The position numbers and the translations under genes are program-made. DNA of 64,000 nt, from positions 1-64,000 of the forward strand of contig JAEXZY010000118.1 of NCBI GenBank assembly GCA_023404955.1. The letters run 5' to 3'. Shown one piece after another: positions 17,930 to 26,386 of the stretch (positions are counted from its first letter, which is position 1; every line of letters starts with the position of its first letter). The stretch comes from Actinomycetes bacterium. Lineage in GTDB: Bacteria > Actinomycetota > Actinomycetes > Mycobacteriales > Mycobacteriaceae. The notes under the pieces are model-generated. The model was given only the letters and a program-made list of their open reading frames with translations, made no database searches and had not been told where the DNA came from.

Positions 17930-18852
17930 CCGACCCGCTCCTGCACCGGCGCCTCGAAACGTCTCAACCTGCCGATGATCTGGCGCACCAGCTCCTGATA
18001 GTCAGCCGCCAGCCCGCTGGGGTCGCTCGACCACATCGCCCGCGTCGGACTCTCTTTGCCCCGCAACTTCGCGATGCGGCTGCGTCGCTCATCGTGAGCA
18101 AGCGCCACCAACTCCCCCGCCGTCTTGTGCAAAGTCCGCATATCCACCGCGGCAGCAGGAGCCGACCGGATCGTGATGTCGAAAGGCGTCGTGCCGCTGC
18201 CCGCAAGCATCTCGTTGACCTGCGCGAAAACGTCCTCGTTGCGTTTCGTCGCGCGGGGATTGACGTCGAAAAGCAGCACGCCCAACAGTTGAATCGACGA
18301 GCCCCTCTTACGGGCATGCCAGAACCGCTTCGCCAATCGCGCTACCCCACCCAGGCTCGCCTGGTCATCGCGGGTCGGAATCAGTAGATAATTCGCGACC
18401 GACAGATAGGTGTCCAAAAGCGGGACGTCACCGGGGCCTGAATCTATGACCACCAAGTCGTAACCCTCGGAGTCGCTCAACAGACTCAGCTGCGCCTCCA
18501 GGTTGGCCGCCATGTTGATGCCATTCTCGGCCATCACCTGGGCGGTGGCACCGGCCACCGCGAGATGCGGGCCGCCGGCGATGACGTCGAGATTGGGCCG
18601 GACGTCGCGCACTGGCGTCAGTGGGGCCCCGAACTGCAGGGTCTGCGCTAAAGACTGACCGCCGTCTCCATCGACGCCCAAGTCCTCGACGGTGACATTG
18701 GCCTGCGGGTCGCCGTCGACGACGAGGACCCGGCGTCCACGCTTGCCGGCGGCCGCGATCATCTCAGCAATGGCCGCCACGGTGGTTGACTTTCCGACAC
18801 CACCCTTCTGATTGGCCACCAGGACCACGCGCGCCTGACCGTTCATCGTCAT
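17926..18852 (-). CDS. parA: ParA-family partition ATPase (module 1), 308 aa
   Basis: The deviant Walker A motif is NQKGGVGKST near the N-terminus. DGDPQAN and LVVIDSGPGDV follow as the switch and Walker B regions. It acts as the DNA-bound ATPase that moves plasmid copies apart. The frame is open to 19017, but ATG 18852 or 18846 puts the Walker A motif at the usual place and the residues upstream are not ParA-like. It forms a two-gene operon with the RHH partner. Upstream at 18962-18983 and 19002-19023 are inverted repeats that could be its operator. Confidence 0.85.
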   Translation of the reverse strand: MTMNGQARVVLVANQKGGVGKSTTVAAIAEMIAAAGKRGRRVLVVDGDPQANVTVEDLGVDGDGGQSLAQTLQFGAPLTPVRDVRPNLDVIAGGPHLAVAGATAQVMAENGINMAANLEAQLSLLSDSEGYDLVVIDSGPGDVPLLDTYLSVANYLLIPTRDDQASLGGVARLAKRFWHARKRGSSIQLLGVLLFDVNPRATKRNEDVFAQVNEMLAGSGTTPFDITIRSAPAAAVDMRTLHKTAGELVALAHDERRSRIAKLRGKESPTRAMWSSDPSGLAADYQELVRQIIGRLRRFEAPVQERVG

Positions 18853-19923
18853 ACCGGTGACGGTATGACGATGAGCCCCCACAGTCGGCCCGCCACACCC
18901 CCGCGATACCGAACTGTGATCAGAGTGTCTGCTGGGACGAGTGGGATTGCGGTGAACCGGACGTCTGCGCAGCGGTGCAGACGGCCCGGCAACCACCATT
19001 ACCTCCGGGCGTAACAACGGAGGTGTGCTCGCCGCGCCACACCGACGTGAGACGTTGCGTGAACCCGTGCGTTCGACGAGTTAAAGAACGGACTGTCTAC
19101 CGGATCGGTAGTCGATCAAACACTAGTCCGGGAGAACGATCGAATGTGCTTGTGAACCCACGTCCTTGCATCCATCCCGCCTTACGAACGTGCGCCCGTA
19201 CGTTTTTAACACGGCACTCGACCGTGTCACTTGCCGTCACTTAGCCGCCTTCTTAGTCGTCAAATTGCCGGTTCGACACCCGCCAATAATCCGGCAACTT
19301 AGCCGTCGTAGCCTCGTCGCAAGCCCGGGACAACACCGGGTGACTATCCGGCCTGTCATCCGGCGTAAGCCCGGATAATGCAGGTGAACCCAATTTGCGG
19401 GTGAGTACCCCGCGGTGTGGATGCACTTCATCGCATCGTCTACGCCGAATAAATACAGAATTGCCTCACTCTCCGACGGCGCACAACTCGCTCTCATCGG
19501 AATGGCCCCACCGGGCGCTGCCGGTCCGGGTCGGATCCTCTTTGCGACAGCGAGCGAAGTGCCGACTGTGCTTCCTTGCTCGAGACCACCAGCGCGTTAT
19601 CTCGCCGGTCCGGCATTCCATAAGGTCTAACGAAAGCTAGTGACGCGTGCTCGCATAGCGAACACACAATGCGTGCGGCGGGGGAGTAGCGCTCCCGCCC
19701 AGTTCACCCTGCGACGCTTCGCCCGTACTTGGAACAGCAAAAACACTGCGGAGAGCCTCAACCGGTTCGGTGCCGAGTGCACACGAACCCGGCTGCATCC
19801 TTGTTGACATCATCTCCTCAGGGACGGGCCGCAGCCGCTGGCCGGTGCCATGCGAACGCGCTCGCGCGAGAGCGGCCCCGTCACCGCGAGCGCACAGATA
19901 CCAACCGCCAAAACGTCAGGTGA

Positions 19924-19943
19924 CGATTTACCGCGGTAAATCG
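19924..19943. repeat. 20-bp palindrome around TTTACCGCGGTAAA, copy 2
   Basis: The 14-bp core is extended to a perfect 20-bp palindrome CGATTTACCGCGGTAAATCG. It lies 125 bp (centre to centre) from copy 3 and about 320 bp upstream of the second parA. Confidence 0.6.
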
Positions 19944-20048
19944 ACGGTAAGTCTCAGCCCTAGCTGATCGGAATCGGCGGAGCTAGGCCCGATTAGGGCG
20001 TATGCCGCGAACGGCGGCGCGGACCGCATCGGCGGGGGATACGTGCTC

Positions 20049-20070
20049 TCGCTTTACCGCGGTAAAGCGA
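20049..20070. repeat. 22-bp palindrome around TTTACCGCGGTAAA, copy 3
   Basis: The same core is extended to a perfect 22-bp dyad with flanks TCGC and GCGA. It lies about 195 bp upstream of the second parA start. It is a candidate binding site for the ParB at 20968. Confidence 0.6.
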
Positions 20071-20254
20071 ACTCTCGAGATGCTGCCGCCAGCTCCCCAG
20101 TAGCGGTACGCGCTCCGACGATGGGGCTGCCCAACGTGAGCAGGGGTAGACGAGGCGTGTCGCGAGCGTAGAACTGCCCGGCGTGGCCGTAAGGTAAACC
20201 GCGTCTGATCCGAAGTACTCCGCTGTGCGGGGGAAGCATACGGAAGGGCCATTC

Positions 20255-20968
20255 ATGGCTATCCATGTCCTGCTCAATCAAAAGGGCGGCGTCGGCAAGA
20301 GCACCCTGTCGGTCAACCTGGCCGCCGTGACCGCCGATGTCCTCAACCGCGGCGACGACCCTAACGCGAGTTCACCCGTTCTTGCGCTGTCGGTTGACCC
20401 CCAGGGCTCCGCGGTCTGGTGGGCATCGAGAATGAACGACCTGCCGTTCCACATTGCCCAGGCCCACGACGACCTAGACAATCTCGCCAAGATCAAAGAT
20501 CTGCCCGGCATCCAACACGTCTACGTCGACACCCCCGGATGGATCGACCTCGACGGAGACAGCCGCGGTGGCGACCCCCTGGGCCGCGGGCCCGCCGCCG
20601 ACGTTCTGCGCGCCGTCCTGGACATGGCCGATCAAGTCATCGTGCCCATCGAGCCCGAACCGTTGAGCTTCGACCCAACCGCGCGCACCATCGGTAAAGT
20701 CGTCCAGCCCCGCGGATTGCGCTACATCGTCGTCATCAACAACTGGGACCCCCGCGACGGAACCTTCGATCTCAATCAGACCAGAGAGTTCGTCAAAGCC
20801 AACGGCTGGCCGCTGGCCAACACCGTCATTCGGCACTACAAACTTCACGTGCGCGCCAGCGCCGAAGGACAAGTCGTCACCGAATACCCCGCCAACCGGG
20901 TCGCGCTGCAAGCACGCGAAGACTTTTACAAATTCGCGCTAGAACTCAACGTCGGAGGAACCCGCTGA
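20255..20968 (+). CDS. parA: ParA-family partition ATPase (module 2), 237 aa
   Basis: The Walker A motif is LNQKGGVGKST at residues 7-17. SVDPQGSAVWW and VYVDTPGW follow as the switch and Walker B-like regions. ATG 20255 is preceded by GGAAGG and puts Walker A near the N-terminus; the longer frame from 20225 is unlikely. The stop overlaps the parB start (TGATG). It is shorter than the ParA at 17926 and clearly a different subfamily. It segregates the replicon together with ParB. Confidence 0.85.
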   Translation: MAIHVLLNQKGGVGKSTLSVNLAAVTADVLNRGDDPNASSPVLALSVDPQGSAVWWASRMNDLPFHIAQAHDDLDNLAKIKDLPGIQHVYVDTPGWIDLDGDSRGGDPLGRGPAADVLRAVLDMADQVIVPIEPEPLSFDPTARTIGKVVQPRGLRYIVVINNWDPRDGTFDLNQTREFVKANGWPLANTVIRHYKLHVRASAEGQVVTEYPANRVALQAREDFYKFALELNVGGTR

Positions 20969-21810
20969 TGGCCCGAGGACAACGTGTCAACCTCGCCGAG
21001 CTCCACACCGTCGTCGGCGACAGATCTCCAGTCGAGAATGGCCAGCACCAACGGGAGGACGCCACCGCTCGCACCGCCGCGCTGACCGATCTCATCGCCA
21101 ACCCCCGCAACCCGCGGGAGGAGCTCGGCGATCTCGCCGACCTCGCATCCATCGCAGATATCCAACTGCAGCCCGCCACCGTGGTGACCCGCGAGGCCTA
21201 CCTCAACCTCTATCCCGACGACGCTATTGCCACCCGCTACGTCGTCATCAACGGATGTCGCCGGCTTGCTGCAGCGCACAAATACGGGCGCAGCGACCTT
21301 GCCATCGTCGTCAACGACACCATCGCCCGCGACCGCGTCACGCTGATTGCCGCGAGTATCGCCGAGAACGTCGACCGGCAGGACTTCGACGTCATCGAAG
21401 AGGCTCGCGCCGTCGAAGCGCTCGTCGCGGAATGCGGGTACGCCGACGTGGCGGCCGACCGACTGCGAAAGTCTGCCGGGTGGATCTCTCAGCGCCGCGC
21501 CCTGTTGCATCTCGCCCCCGAGCTTCAGACCGCCCTCCGCCGCGGTGAACTCGCGGTAAGGGAGGCACGTCAACTCGCCCGTGTTCCACTCGAAGAACAA
21601 GTGACCCGCTGGCAGGCGGCCCTTGACCGGAACGCAGCGGGGGAGGGCAATGGCACCGACAAACGACCTCCCAGCCGATCCCGAGTGCTCTCCTCGGCCA
21701 TCGCTGATTTCTCGGCCAAACCCGAATTGCTGGCCAATGCATTGCGCACCTACTTAGGCCCCGACGGCGTTCAACGTCTGCGTGACTTGCTGGCCGATTC
21801 TGGCCGGTAA
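20968..21810 (+). CDS. parB: ParB/KorB-family centromere-binding protein, 280 aa
   Basis: ParB-like boxes are visible: LIANPRNPREELGDLADLAS (about 42-61) and YVVINGCRRLAAAHKYG (the GERRYRA-like box). A helix-turn-helix region (ADRLRKSAGWISQRRALLHL) and LRRGELAVREARQLARVP follow. It overlaps parA by one codon step and is probably co-translated. The TTTACCGCGGTAAA dyads upstream of parA are its most plausible targets. It is convergent with the next gene, leaving only 3 bp between stops. Confidence 0.85.
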   Translation: MARGQRVNLAELHTVVGDRSPVENGQHQREDATARTAALTDLIANPRNPREELGDLADLASIADIQLQPATVVTREAYLNLYPDDAIATRYVVINGCRRLAAAHKYGRSDLAIVVNDTIARDRVTLIAASIAENVDRQDFDVIEEARAVEALVAECGYADVAADRLRKSAGWISQRRALLHLAPELQTALRRGELAVREARQLARVPLEEQVTRWQAALDRNAAGEGNGTDKRPPSRSRVLSSAIADFSAKPELLANALRTYLGPDGVQRLRDLLADSGR

Positions 21811-21813
21811 CGC

Positions 21814-22254
21814 CTACAGATCCGCGAGATCGCCAAGATGGCCAGGCGTATTGAACTGACTCAACGCGTCCAGATACCGCTCAGCGACGCGCCGATAATG
21901 CTCAGCCGTTTCGTTTCCCGCACTGCCTGCCTGAAGTAAATCCTGCTGAGCAGCGATCAGCAACCGGTTAGCCTCCTGCAGCGACACGATTTGCGCTTGA
22001 AGGTCTTGTACCTGACGGTCGGCGACGACGGGAGCCTTCGGCGAACCGGGGGTCGGCGGAAGCTCACTTGCGTAGACATACCAACGCAGCCGCTCCGGCC
22101 GCGGCATCGCCCCACCGCGCAGGTGGCCCGCAGTGATCGCCTTGATCAGCGTTCGCGGGTCTTTCCCCAATTTTGAGGCAGCCTCCTGCAACGGAACCAC
22201 ATCTCCCTGCGGTTCCGTCTCCACTCCTGGTGGCGGCTGTTTGGACGGACTCAT
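21814..22254 (-). CDS. MerR/excisionase-like DNA-binding protein with coiled coil, 146 aa
   Basis: The N-terminal half has a winged-helix pattern (VVPLQEAASKLGKDPRTLIK, then ITAGHLRGG and RWYVYASEL) like the helix_turn_helix_17 or excisionase type. The C-terminal half is a coiled coil (QVQDLQAQIVSLQEANRLLI). It is divergent from the small RHH gene at 22429. The shared upstream region carries ACGACAT repeats, which may be its operators. A role in copy-number or partition control is possible. Confidence 0.6.
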   Translation of the reverse strand: MSPSKQPPPGVETEPQGDVVPLQEAASKLGKDPRTLIKAITAGHLRGGAMPRPERLRWYVYASELPPTPGSPKAPVVADRQVQDLQAQIVSLQEANRLLIAAQQDLLQAGSAGNETAEHYRRVAERYLDALSQFNTPGHLGDLADL

Positions 22255-22298
22255 CCTGCTCTCAGCGCGTTGACGGCCTTAGGGGCATTATGCTCCTA

Positions 22299-22385
22299 GT
22301 TAACGACATTGGGAACGACACGCTGCTATTAGTGCCGGCCACTTAGCACACGATAGCGACATGGATGTCGTAAACTAACGACATC
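22299..22385. promoter_or_regulatory. ACGACAT repeat cluster with 8-bp inverted repeat
   Basis: The inverted repeat GATGTCGT-N6-ACGACATC (22364-22385) is perfect. Further copies of the half-site occur as TAACGACATT (22301-22310), GAACGACACG (22314-22323) and AGCGACATG (22355-22363). The cluster lies between the divergent genes at 22254 and 22429. Binding by one of those two small DNA-binding proteins is inferred. Confidence 0.55.
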
Positions 22386-22428
22386 GCACGGCGCTGGCCA
22401 TGACGTGAGACAGACCGGGAAGGGTGCC

Positions 22429-22602
22429 ATGAGTGGTATGAGCGGAAGCGAAACCCGCCAGTTGACCAAGGGCGTCTTCGTGCGGTTCACCGATGCCCAG
22501 CTGGCGTTACTGCAAGACGCGGCGACCCATCGGGGAGTGAGTGTGCCGCAACTGCTCCGCGACAGATCGCTTAGCCCCGAAATCGAGCGCGCCGCCTCCT
22601 AG
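22429..22602 (+). CDS. Small ribbon-helix-helix-like protein, 57 aa
   Basis: The sequence KGVFVRFTDAQLALLQDAAT followed by HRGVSVPQLLRDRS fits a strand-helix-helix DNA-binding fold, as in CopG or MobC-type plasmid proteins. GGGAAGG lies upstream of ATG 22429, which I prefer over the longer frame from 22405. It is probably auto-regulated through the adjacent inverted repeat. Confidence 0.6.
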   Translation: MSGMSGSETRQLTKGVFVRFTDAQLALLQDAATHRGVSVPQLLRDRSLSPEIERAAS

Positions 22603-22815
22603 CGACAATTCTGATCGGCAACATGCTTCCACTGAGGCCCCTTGCCGTTTGCTGGCCTACTCACCTTTTCTCTCCGCGCCCCAAAGCGACGTCGCGGACC
22701 GCGATCTGAAGTACGCCGACGTGGTGCGCGGTTCTCCGTTCACTCGGCCGTCATGCCGATCAACTTCGTTAGCCCGAACTAGTGGGTGTTGCGACCAAAC
22801 TGCCGCGGACCTCCT

Positions 22816-23448
22816 TTAGGAGTTCACCGTCCACCACGTGTATAGCTGCGTCAGCGAAGGCCCCTGCGCATCACCTTCTGCCACGCTGACCAGATTGTGG
22901 GCAGCGGTCGACCACGCAATCAACGACCGGTTGCCGTGGACCGCGCAGATCAAAGTGCCGGCAATCTCAGATGGCGCCGCGTTACGCCGCCACGGGCCGG
23001 GTGACTGCATGTTGTTCGGGCACACCACGATTTGTGCGTCCTCCACATTGCGACGCAACAGCTCGGGCAAATCGTCCGCGTCCTTGGCAAGCATGAATCT
23101 TGCCGAAGCCGGGCCTGAAGGGTCGTGTTCGTTGGTGCACTTGAGCTGCGAGACCGCCGGGGAAGCGGCCACCTCCGGCTGGCAGGACGCGCTGAGGCCG
23201 GCCGGCACCAACGTGCGCAGCTGAGCCGCATCGTCGGCAGCCGGAGGCGGTGCGCTAGGCGCGAGGCCTCGAGGCCACAACCACGAAGCGGCGATGGCCA
23301 CCACGGCAACCACCAATGCCGCCCCAATCGCGGCACGCTTGCTCACGAGCTTTGGCACCGCGCCGGGGCGCGCGAGACGCGTCCGAGGGCGGGACGAGCG
23401 GGACGTTCGATCGAAGTCGAAGGCAAGATTTGTCAAAGGCCGAAGCGG
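22816..23448 (-). pseudogene. 3' part of membrane-protein gene split by IS21 element
   Basis: From the IS boundary the frame reads PLRPLTNLAFDFDRTSRSSR. Then come one transmembrane helix (AIGAALVVAVVAIAASWLW) and an extracytoplasmic domain of about 150 residues with several cysteines (SCQPEV, LKCTNEH, VVCPNN, LICAVHG) and the end LTQLYTWWTVNS. The reading frame runs on into IS sequence to 23619, which is a chimera and not a natural N-terminus. The 5' part of the gene is at 25855-25954. A GTG or ATG inside the IS could still drive a truncated product. Family not recognised. Confidence 0.75.
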
Positions 23449-23498
23449 TGACCGCGCTCGCTGAATTTCCCCACTGACGCTCATCGAAATTCCCCACC
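23449..23498 (+). repeat. IS21 left terminal inverted repeat
   Basis: This 50-bp end contains two internal TTCCCCAC repeats, as expected for multi-repeat IS21 ends. It pairs with 25805-25854. Confidence 0.8.
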
Positions 23499-23586
23499 CG
23501 TGTGGCTCCGCCGAGAAGGGCGGGCCTCCCTCGATGCTGCTGGTGTCTGACGCCGACAGCTCCACTCGAAGGAGGCCCGCTTTCTC

Positions 23587-24948
23587 ATGCTCACATGGGA
23601 GAACGACATGGAAGTACACGCCCTACGCAAACGCGGTTGGTCGATCTCAGCGATCGCCCGCCACACCGGCCATGACCGCAAGACGGTCCGCAAGTATTTG
23701 GCCGGTGACGCCACGCCGGGAGTGCGGGCCCGGCCGTCACCGGATCCGTTCGACCCGTTCGTCGACTACGTCACCGCCCGGCTGATCGAGGACCCGCACC
23801 TGTGGGCCCGCACATTGTTCGACGAACTGGAGGCACTCGGGTTCGAGCTGTCCTATCAGAGCCTGACCCGCAACATCCGGGCCCGAAATCTACGACCGAC
23901 GTGTGCTGCCTGCCGGACGGCCACTGAGCGCCCCAACGCGGTCATCGAGCATCCACCCGGTGATGAAACCCAATGGGATTGGCTGGAATTGCCCGGACCA
24001 CCCGAATCCTGGGGATGGGGCAAGACCGCCCACCTGTTGGTCGGGTCGCTGGCCCATTCCGGCAAGTGGCGGGCGGCGTTGTCACCCTCAGAAGATCAAC
24101 CGCACCTCATCGCCGCACTCGACCGCGTGACCCGTGGCCTGGGCGGGGTGACTCGCTGTTGGCGGTTCGACCGGATGGCCACCGTGTGCGACCCGGGCTC
24201 GGGCCGTGTCACCGCGACGTTCGCCGGGGTGGCCAAACACTACGGCGTCTCGGTAGCGATCTGCCCGCCACGGCGCGGTAACCGCAAGGGCGTGGTGGAG
24301 AAGATCAATCACACAGCGGCACAGCGCTGGTGGCGCACCCTGGCCGATGAGATGACCGTCGAACAAGCACAGGTCAGTGTGGATCGCTTCGCCCGCGTGC
24401 GTGGCGACACCCGTCTGCGGGCCACCGCTGACGGCCGCTCCTCGGTCGCCGTGGTCGCCAAGGCCGAACAGCTCTGCCCGCTGCCGGCCCGGCCGTATCC
24501 GGTGATCATCACCGAAACCCGCACGGCTTCTCGCCAGGCGTTGGTGTCCTACCGCGGCAACCGCTACTCGGTGCCACCGGAGCTGGCCGCAGCCCAGGTG
24601 CGGGTGTCTCATTCCGTGGGCGGGGAGTACCTCGACATCGCCACCACCGGTGGCATCGTCATCGCCCGGCACCGCCTGGCCGCTGACGGGCTCGGGGTGA
24701 TGGTCCGCGACAGCGGACACGTCATCGCCCTGGACACCGCGGCGATGACCACGGCCACCACCGAGCGCCCGCATCGCCGCAAGGAACGTATCCCGCCGGG
24801 GGCTCAAGCGAAAGCCGCTGCCGCACAACTACTCCAGATGCACAACCACGCCTCGACCTCTAGTCGATCCCAAACGCATTCAAACGATTCCACTGTCGTC
24901 GACCTCTCCGCCTACGAGCGGGCCGCCCAGAACAGGACCGTCCAATGA
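23587..24948 (+). CDS. istA: IS21 IstA transposase, 453 aa
   Basis: An N-terminal HTH (MEVHALRKRGWSISAIARHT, then GHDRKTVRKYLAG) is followed by a DDE integrase core: ETQWDWLELPG (first Asp), then FDRMATVCDPGSG, and RGNRKGVVEKINH with the catalytic Glu. A C-terminal beta domain has SYRGNRYSVPPELAAAQVRV. Length is close to the usual 400-500 aa. The stop overlaps the istB start (ATGA). Confidence 0.92.
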   Translation: MLTWENDMEVHALRKRGWSISAIARHTGHDRKTVRKYLAGDATPGVRARPSPDPFDPFVDYVTARLIEDPHLWARTLFDELEALGFELSYQSLTRNIRARNLRPTCAACRTATERPNAVIEHPPGDETQWDWLELPGPPESWGWGKTAHLLVGSLAHSGKWRAALSPSEDQPHLIAALDRVTRGLGGVTRCWRFDRMATVCDPGSGRVTATFAGVAKHYGVSVAICPPRRGNRKGVVEKINHTAAQRWWRTLADEMTVEQAQVSVDRFARVRGDTRLRATADGRSSVAVVAKAEQLCPLPARPYPVIITETRTASRQALVSYRGNRYSVPPELAAAQVRVSHSVGGEYLDIATTGGIVIARHRLAADGLGVMVRDSGHVIALDTAAMTTATTERPHRRKERIPPGAQAKAAAAQLLQMHNHASTSSRSQTHSNDSTVVDLSAYERAAQNRTVQ

Positions 24949-25793
24949 CCCCCACCGCACGCACCCCGAAGACCACCACCTCGAGCGAGCCACCGTCGAC
25001 GGTGGCCAGCCGATATCAGCAGCTGCGCTCGCACCTGGCCGAACTCAAACTGCACGCCGCCGCCGAAGCACTCCCGAGCGTGCTGGACCAGGCCACCGCC
25101 GAAGGCCTGTCTCTGACCGTCGCGCTGGAGCGGCTCCTGGCTGCCGAAGTCGACGCCAGCACCGCCCGCCGCCTCGCGGGCCGGTTGCGGTTCGCCTGCC
25201 TGCCGACCCCGGCCACGCTGGCCGACTTCGACGTCGACGCCGCCGCAGGGATCGACCGCCCCTTGATCGAGGAGCTGGGAACCTGCCGCTACCTCGAGAC
25301 GGCAACCAACATCCTGCTCATCGGACCGCCCGGCACCGGCAAGACACACCTGTCGGTCGGATTGGCGAGGGCCGCAGCGCATGCCGGGTATCGAACCTAC
25401 TTCACCACCGCCGCCGACCTGGCCGCCCGCTGCCACCGCGCTGCCATCGAGGGACGGTGGGCCACCACCATGCGCTTCTTCGCCGGCCCCACGCTCCTGG
25501 TGATCGACGAACTGGGATACCTGCCATTACCTGCCGAGGCGGCCTCGGCGCTGTTTCAGGTTGTCTCCCAACGCTATCTGAAGACAAGCATCGTGATCAC
25601 CACCAACCGCGGCGTCGGCGCCTGGGGCGACATCCTCGGCGACACCACCGTCGCGGCCGCCATGCTCGACAGGCTCCTGCACCGATCTATAGTCATCAAC
25701 CTCGACGGCGAGTCCTACCGCCTACGCGACCACCACGCCGCCACAGACACCCTCCGCCGAGCCACCACCGGCACCCGTCAACCGATACACTGA
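24945..25793 (+). CDS. istB: IS21 IstB helper ATPase, 282 aa
   Basis: This AAA+ ATPase has Walker A GPPGTGKTH and Walker B LLVIDELGYLPL, with a sensor region SIVITTNRGVGAWGDILGD. It assembles on target DNA and activates IstA. It is translationally coupled to istA. Length is normal and no damage is seen. Confidence 0.92.
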   Translation: MTPTARTPKTTTSSEPPSTVASRYQQLRSHLAELKLHAAAEALPSVLDQATAEGLSLTVALERLLAAEVDASTARRLAGRLRFACLPTPATLADFDVDAAAGIDRPLIEELGTCRYLETATNILLIGPPGTGKTHLSVGLARAAAHAGYRTYFTTAADLAARCHRAAIEGRWATTMRFFAGPTLLVIDELGYLPLPAEAASALFQVVSQRYLKTSIVITTNRGVGAWGDILGDTTVAAAMLDRLLHRSIVINLDGESYRLRDHHAATDTLRRATTGTRQPIH

Positions 25794-25804
25794 CCCAGCC
25801 ATCA

Positions 25805-25854
25805 GGTGGGGAATTTCGTTGAGCACGCCCGGGGACATTCGATGAGCGCAGTCA
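25805..25854 (-). repeat. IS21 right terminal inverted repeat
   Basis: The inner end GGTGGGGAATTTCG and the outer end GCGCAGTCA match the left repeat in reverse complement. Confidence 0.8.
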
Positions 25855-25954
25855 GCGGGGCGTCTCTCGGAGCTTCTGGTGGACGATCAATGATGTGCAA
25901 CGGTTCGGTGTCTCCGTCGCGTGGACCGTCGGCGGCACTGTCCCCCGCATGCAT
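25855..25954 (-). pseudogene. 5' part of membrane-protein gene split by IS21 element
   Basis: Reading from ATG 25954, which has GGAAGGA upstream, the product is MHAGDSAADGPRDGDTEPLH then IIDRPPEAPRDAP. It stops at the IS edge in codon phase with the 3' part: the CCG codon plus the following C is present on both sides because of the GCGG duplication. Joined, the product is a membrane protein of about 242 aa. An in-frame GTG at 26050 would lengthen it to 274 aa. Confidence 0.7.
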
Positions 25955-26050
25955 ACCGTCGTCCTTCCCATCTCGTAGACCTCTCCACTGTGCAAGTGCG
26001 AGGCCGACGCTGAGCCCCACGCGCACGCTGCTGGCGAAGTAAACCCCCAC

Positions 26051-26386
26051 GATAAGACTCTGATCCAGGATGCAGATACGGGCGCGAGGGAACGCGCCGT
26101 TCGGCGGCTCTCCCTCACTCGCTGCGGTCGCGCAGATGATCCGGCGGCCATGCTCTCAGAGGCGCCGACGAGAGCGTAAAGCAGGCAACAGCAAGTACAT
26201 CCGATTATGGCGGTGCGCGAAATGGGTAGCAGGAAGGCCGGCAGGGAGCTGTGCAGAAGCGGCCCGACCGCAGTCGCGCCTTCGGCGTGTTCGCACCATT
26301 GCCAGGCTCTCGCCTGCACCCTCTGAACAGAGGGCCGACCTTTGGTACGCCCGACAACGCGAAATGGAGTCGATCATTAGCGGCGT
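26051..26386. other. Intergenic region without a convincing gene
   Basis: This stretch lies upstream of the split gene and downstream of the third EspB-like gene. Short open frames exist on both strands, but none has a start signal and protein-like composition together. I see no strong hairpin or repeat. Confidence 0.4.

Larger units (their letters stand above)
18853..20254. other. Repeat-rich 1.4-kb spacer between two parA genes
   Basis: No convincing gene is seen. Inverted repeats are dense: CGTCTGC-N8-GCAGACG (18962-18983), CCTCCG-N10-CGGAGG (19002-19023), CTACCG-N3-CGGTAG (19097-19111), and the two long TTTACCGCGGTAAA palindromes near 19.93 and 20.06 kb. Short direct repeats of the CACTTAGCCG type lie at about 19228-19310, with several ATCCGG/CCGGAT words at 19286-19380. 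Two divergent partition operons start from its edges. It is the best candidate in the window for a centromere and perhaps part of an origin. Confidence 0.5.
23449..25854 (+). mobile_element. IS21-family insertion sequence, 2406 bp
   Basis: The ends are 50-bp imperfect inverted repeats (23449-23498 and 25805-25854, 38 of 50 positions matching by eye), starting TGAC and ending with CGAAATTCCCCACC on the inner side. A 4-bp target duplication GCGG flanks the element (23445-23448 and 25855-25858). It carries istA and istB in the standard overlapping order. All parts look intact, so it may be active. Confidence 0.9.

Noticed and set aside
22429..22602. Relaxosome accessory protein (MobC) as a firm call for the 57-aa protein
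   Set aside because: The fold pattern fits any RHH repressor, and no relaxase or oriT-like site is visible nearby.
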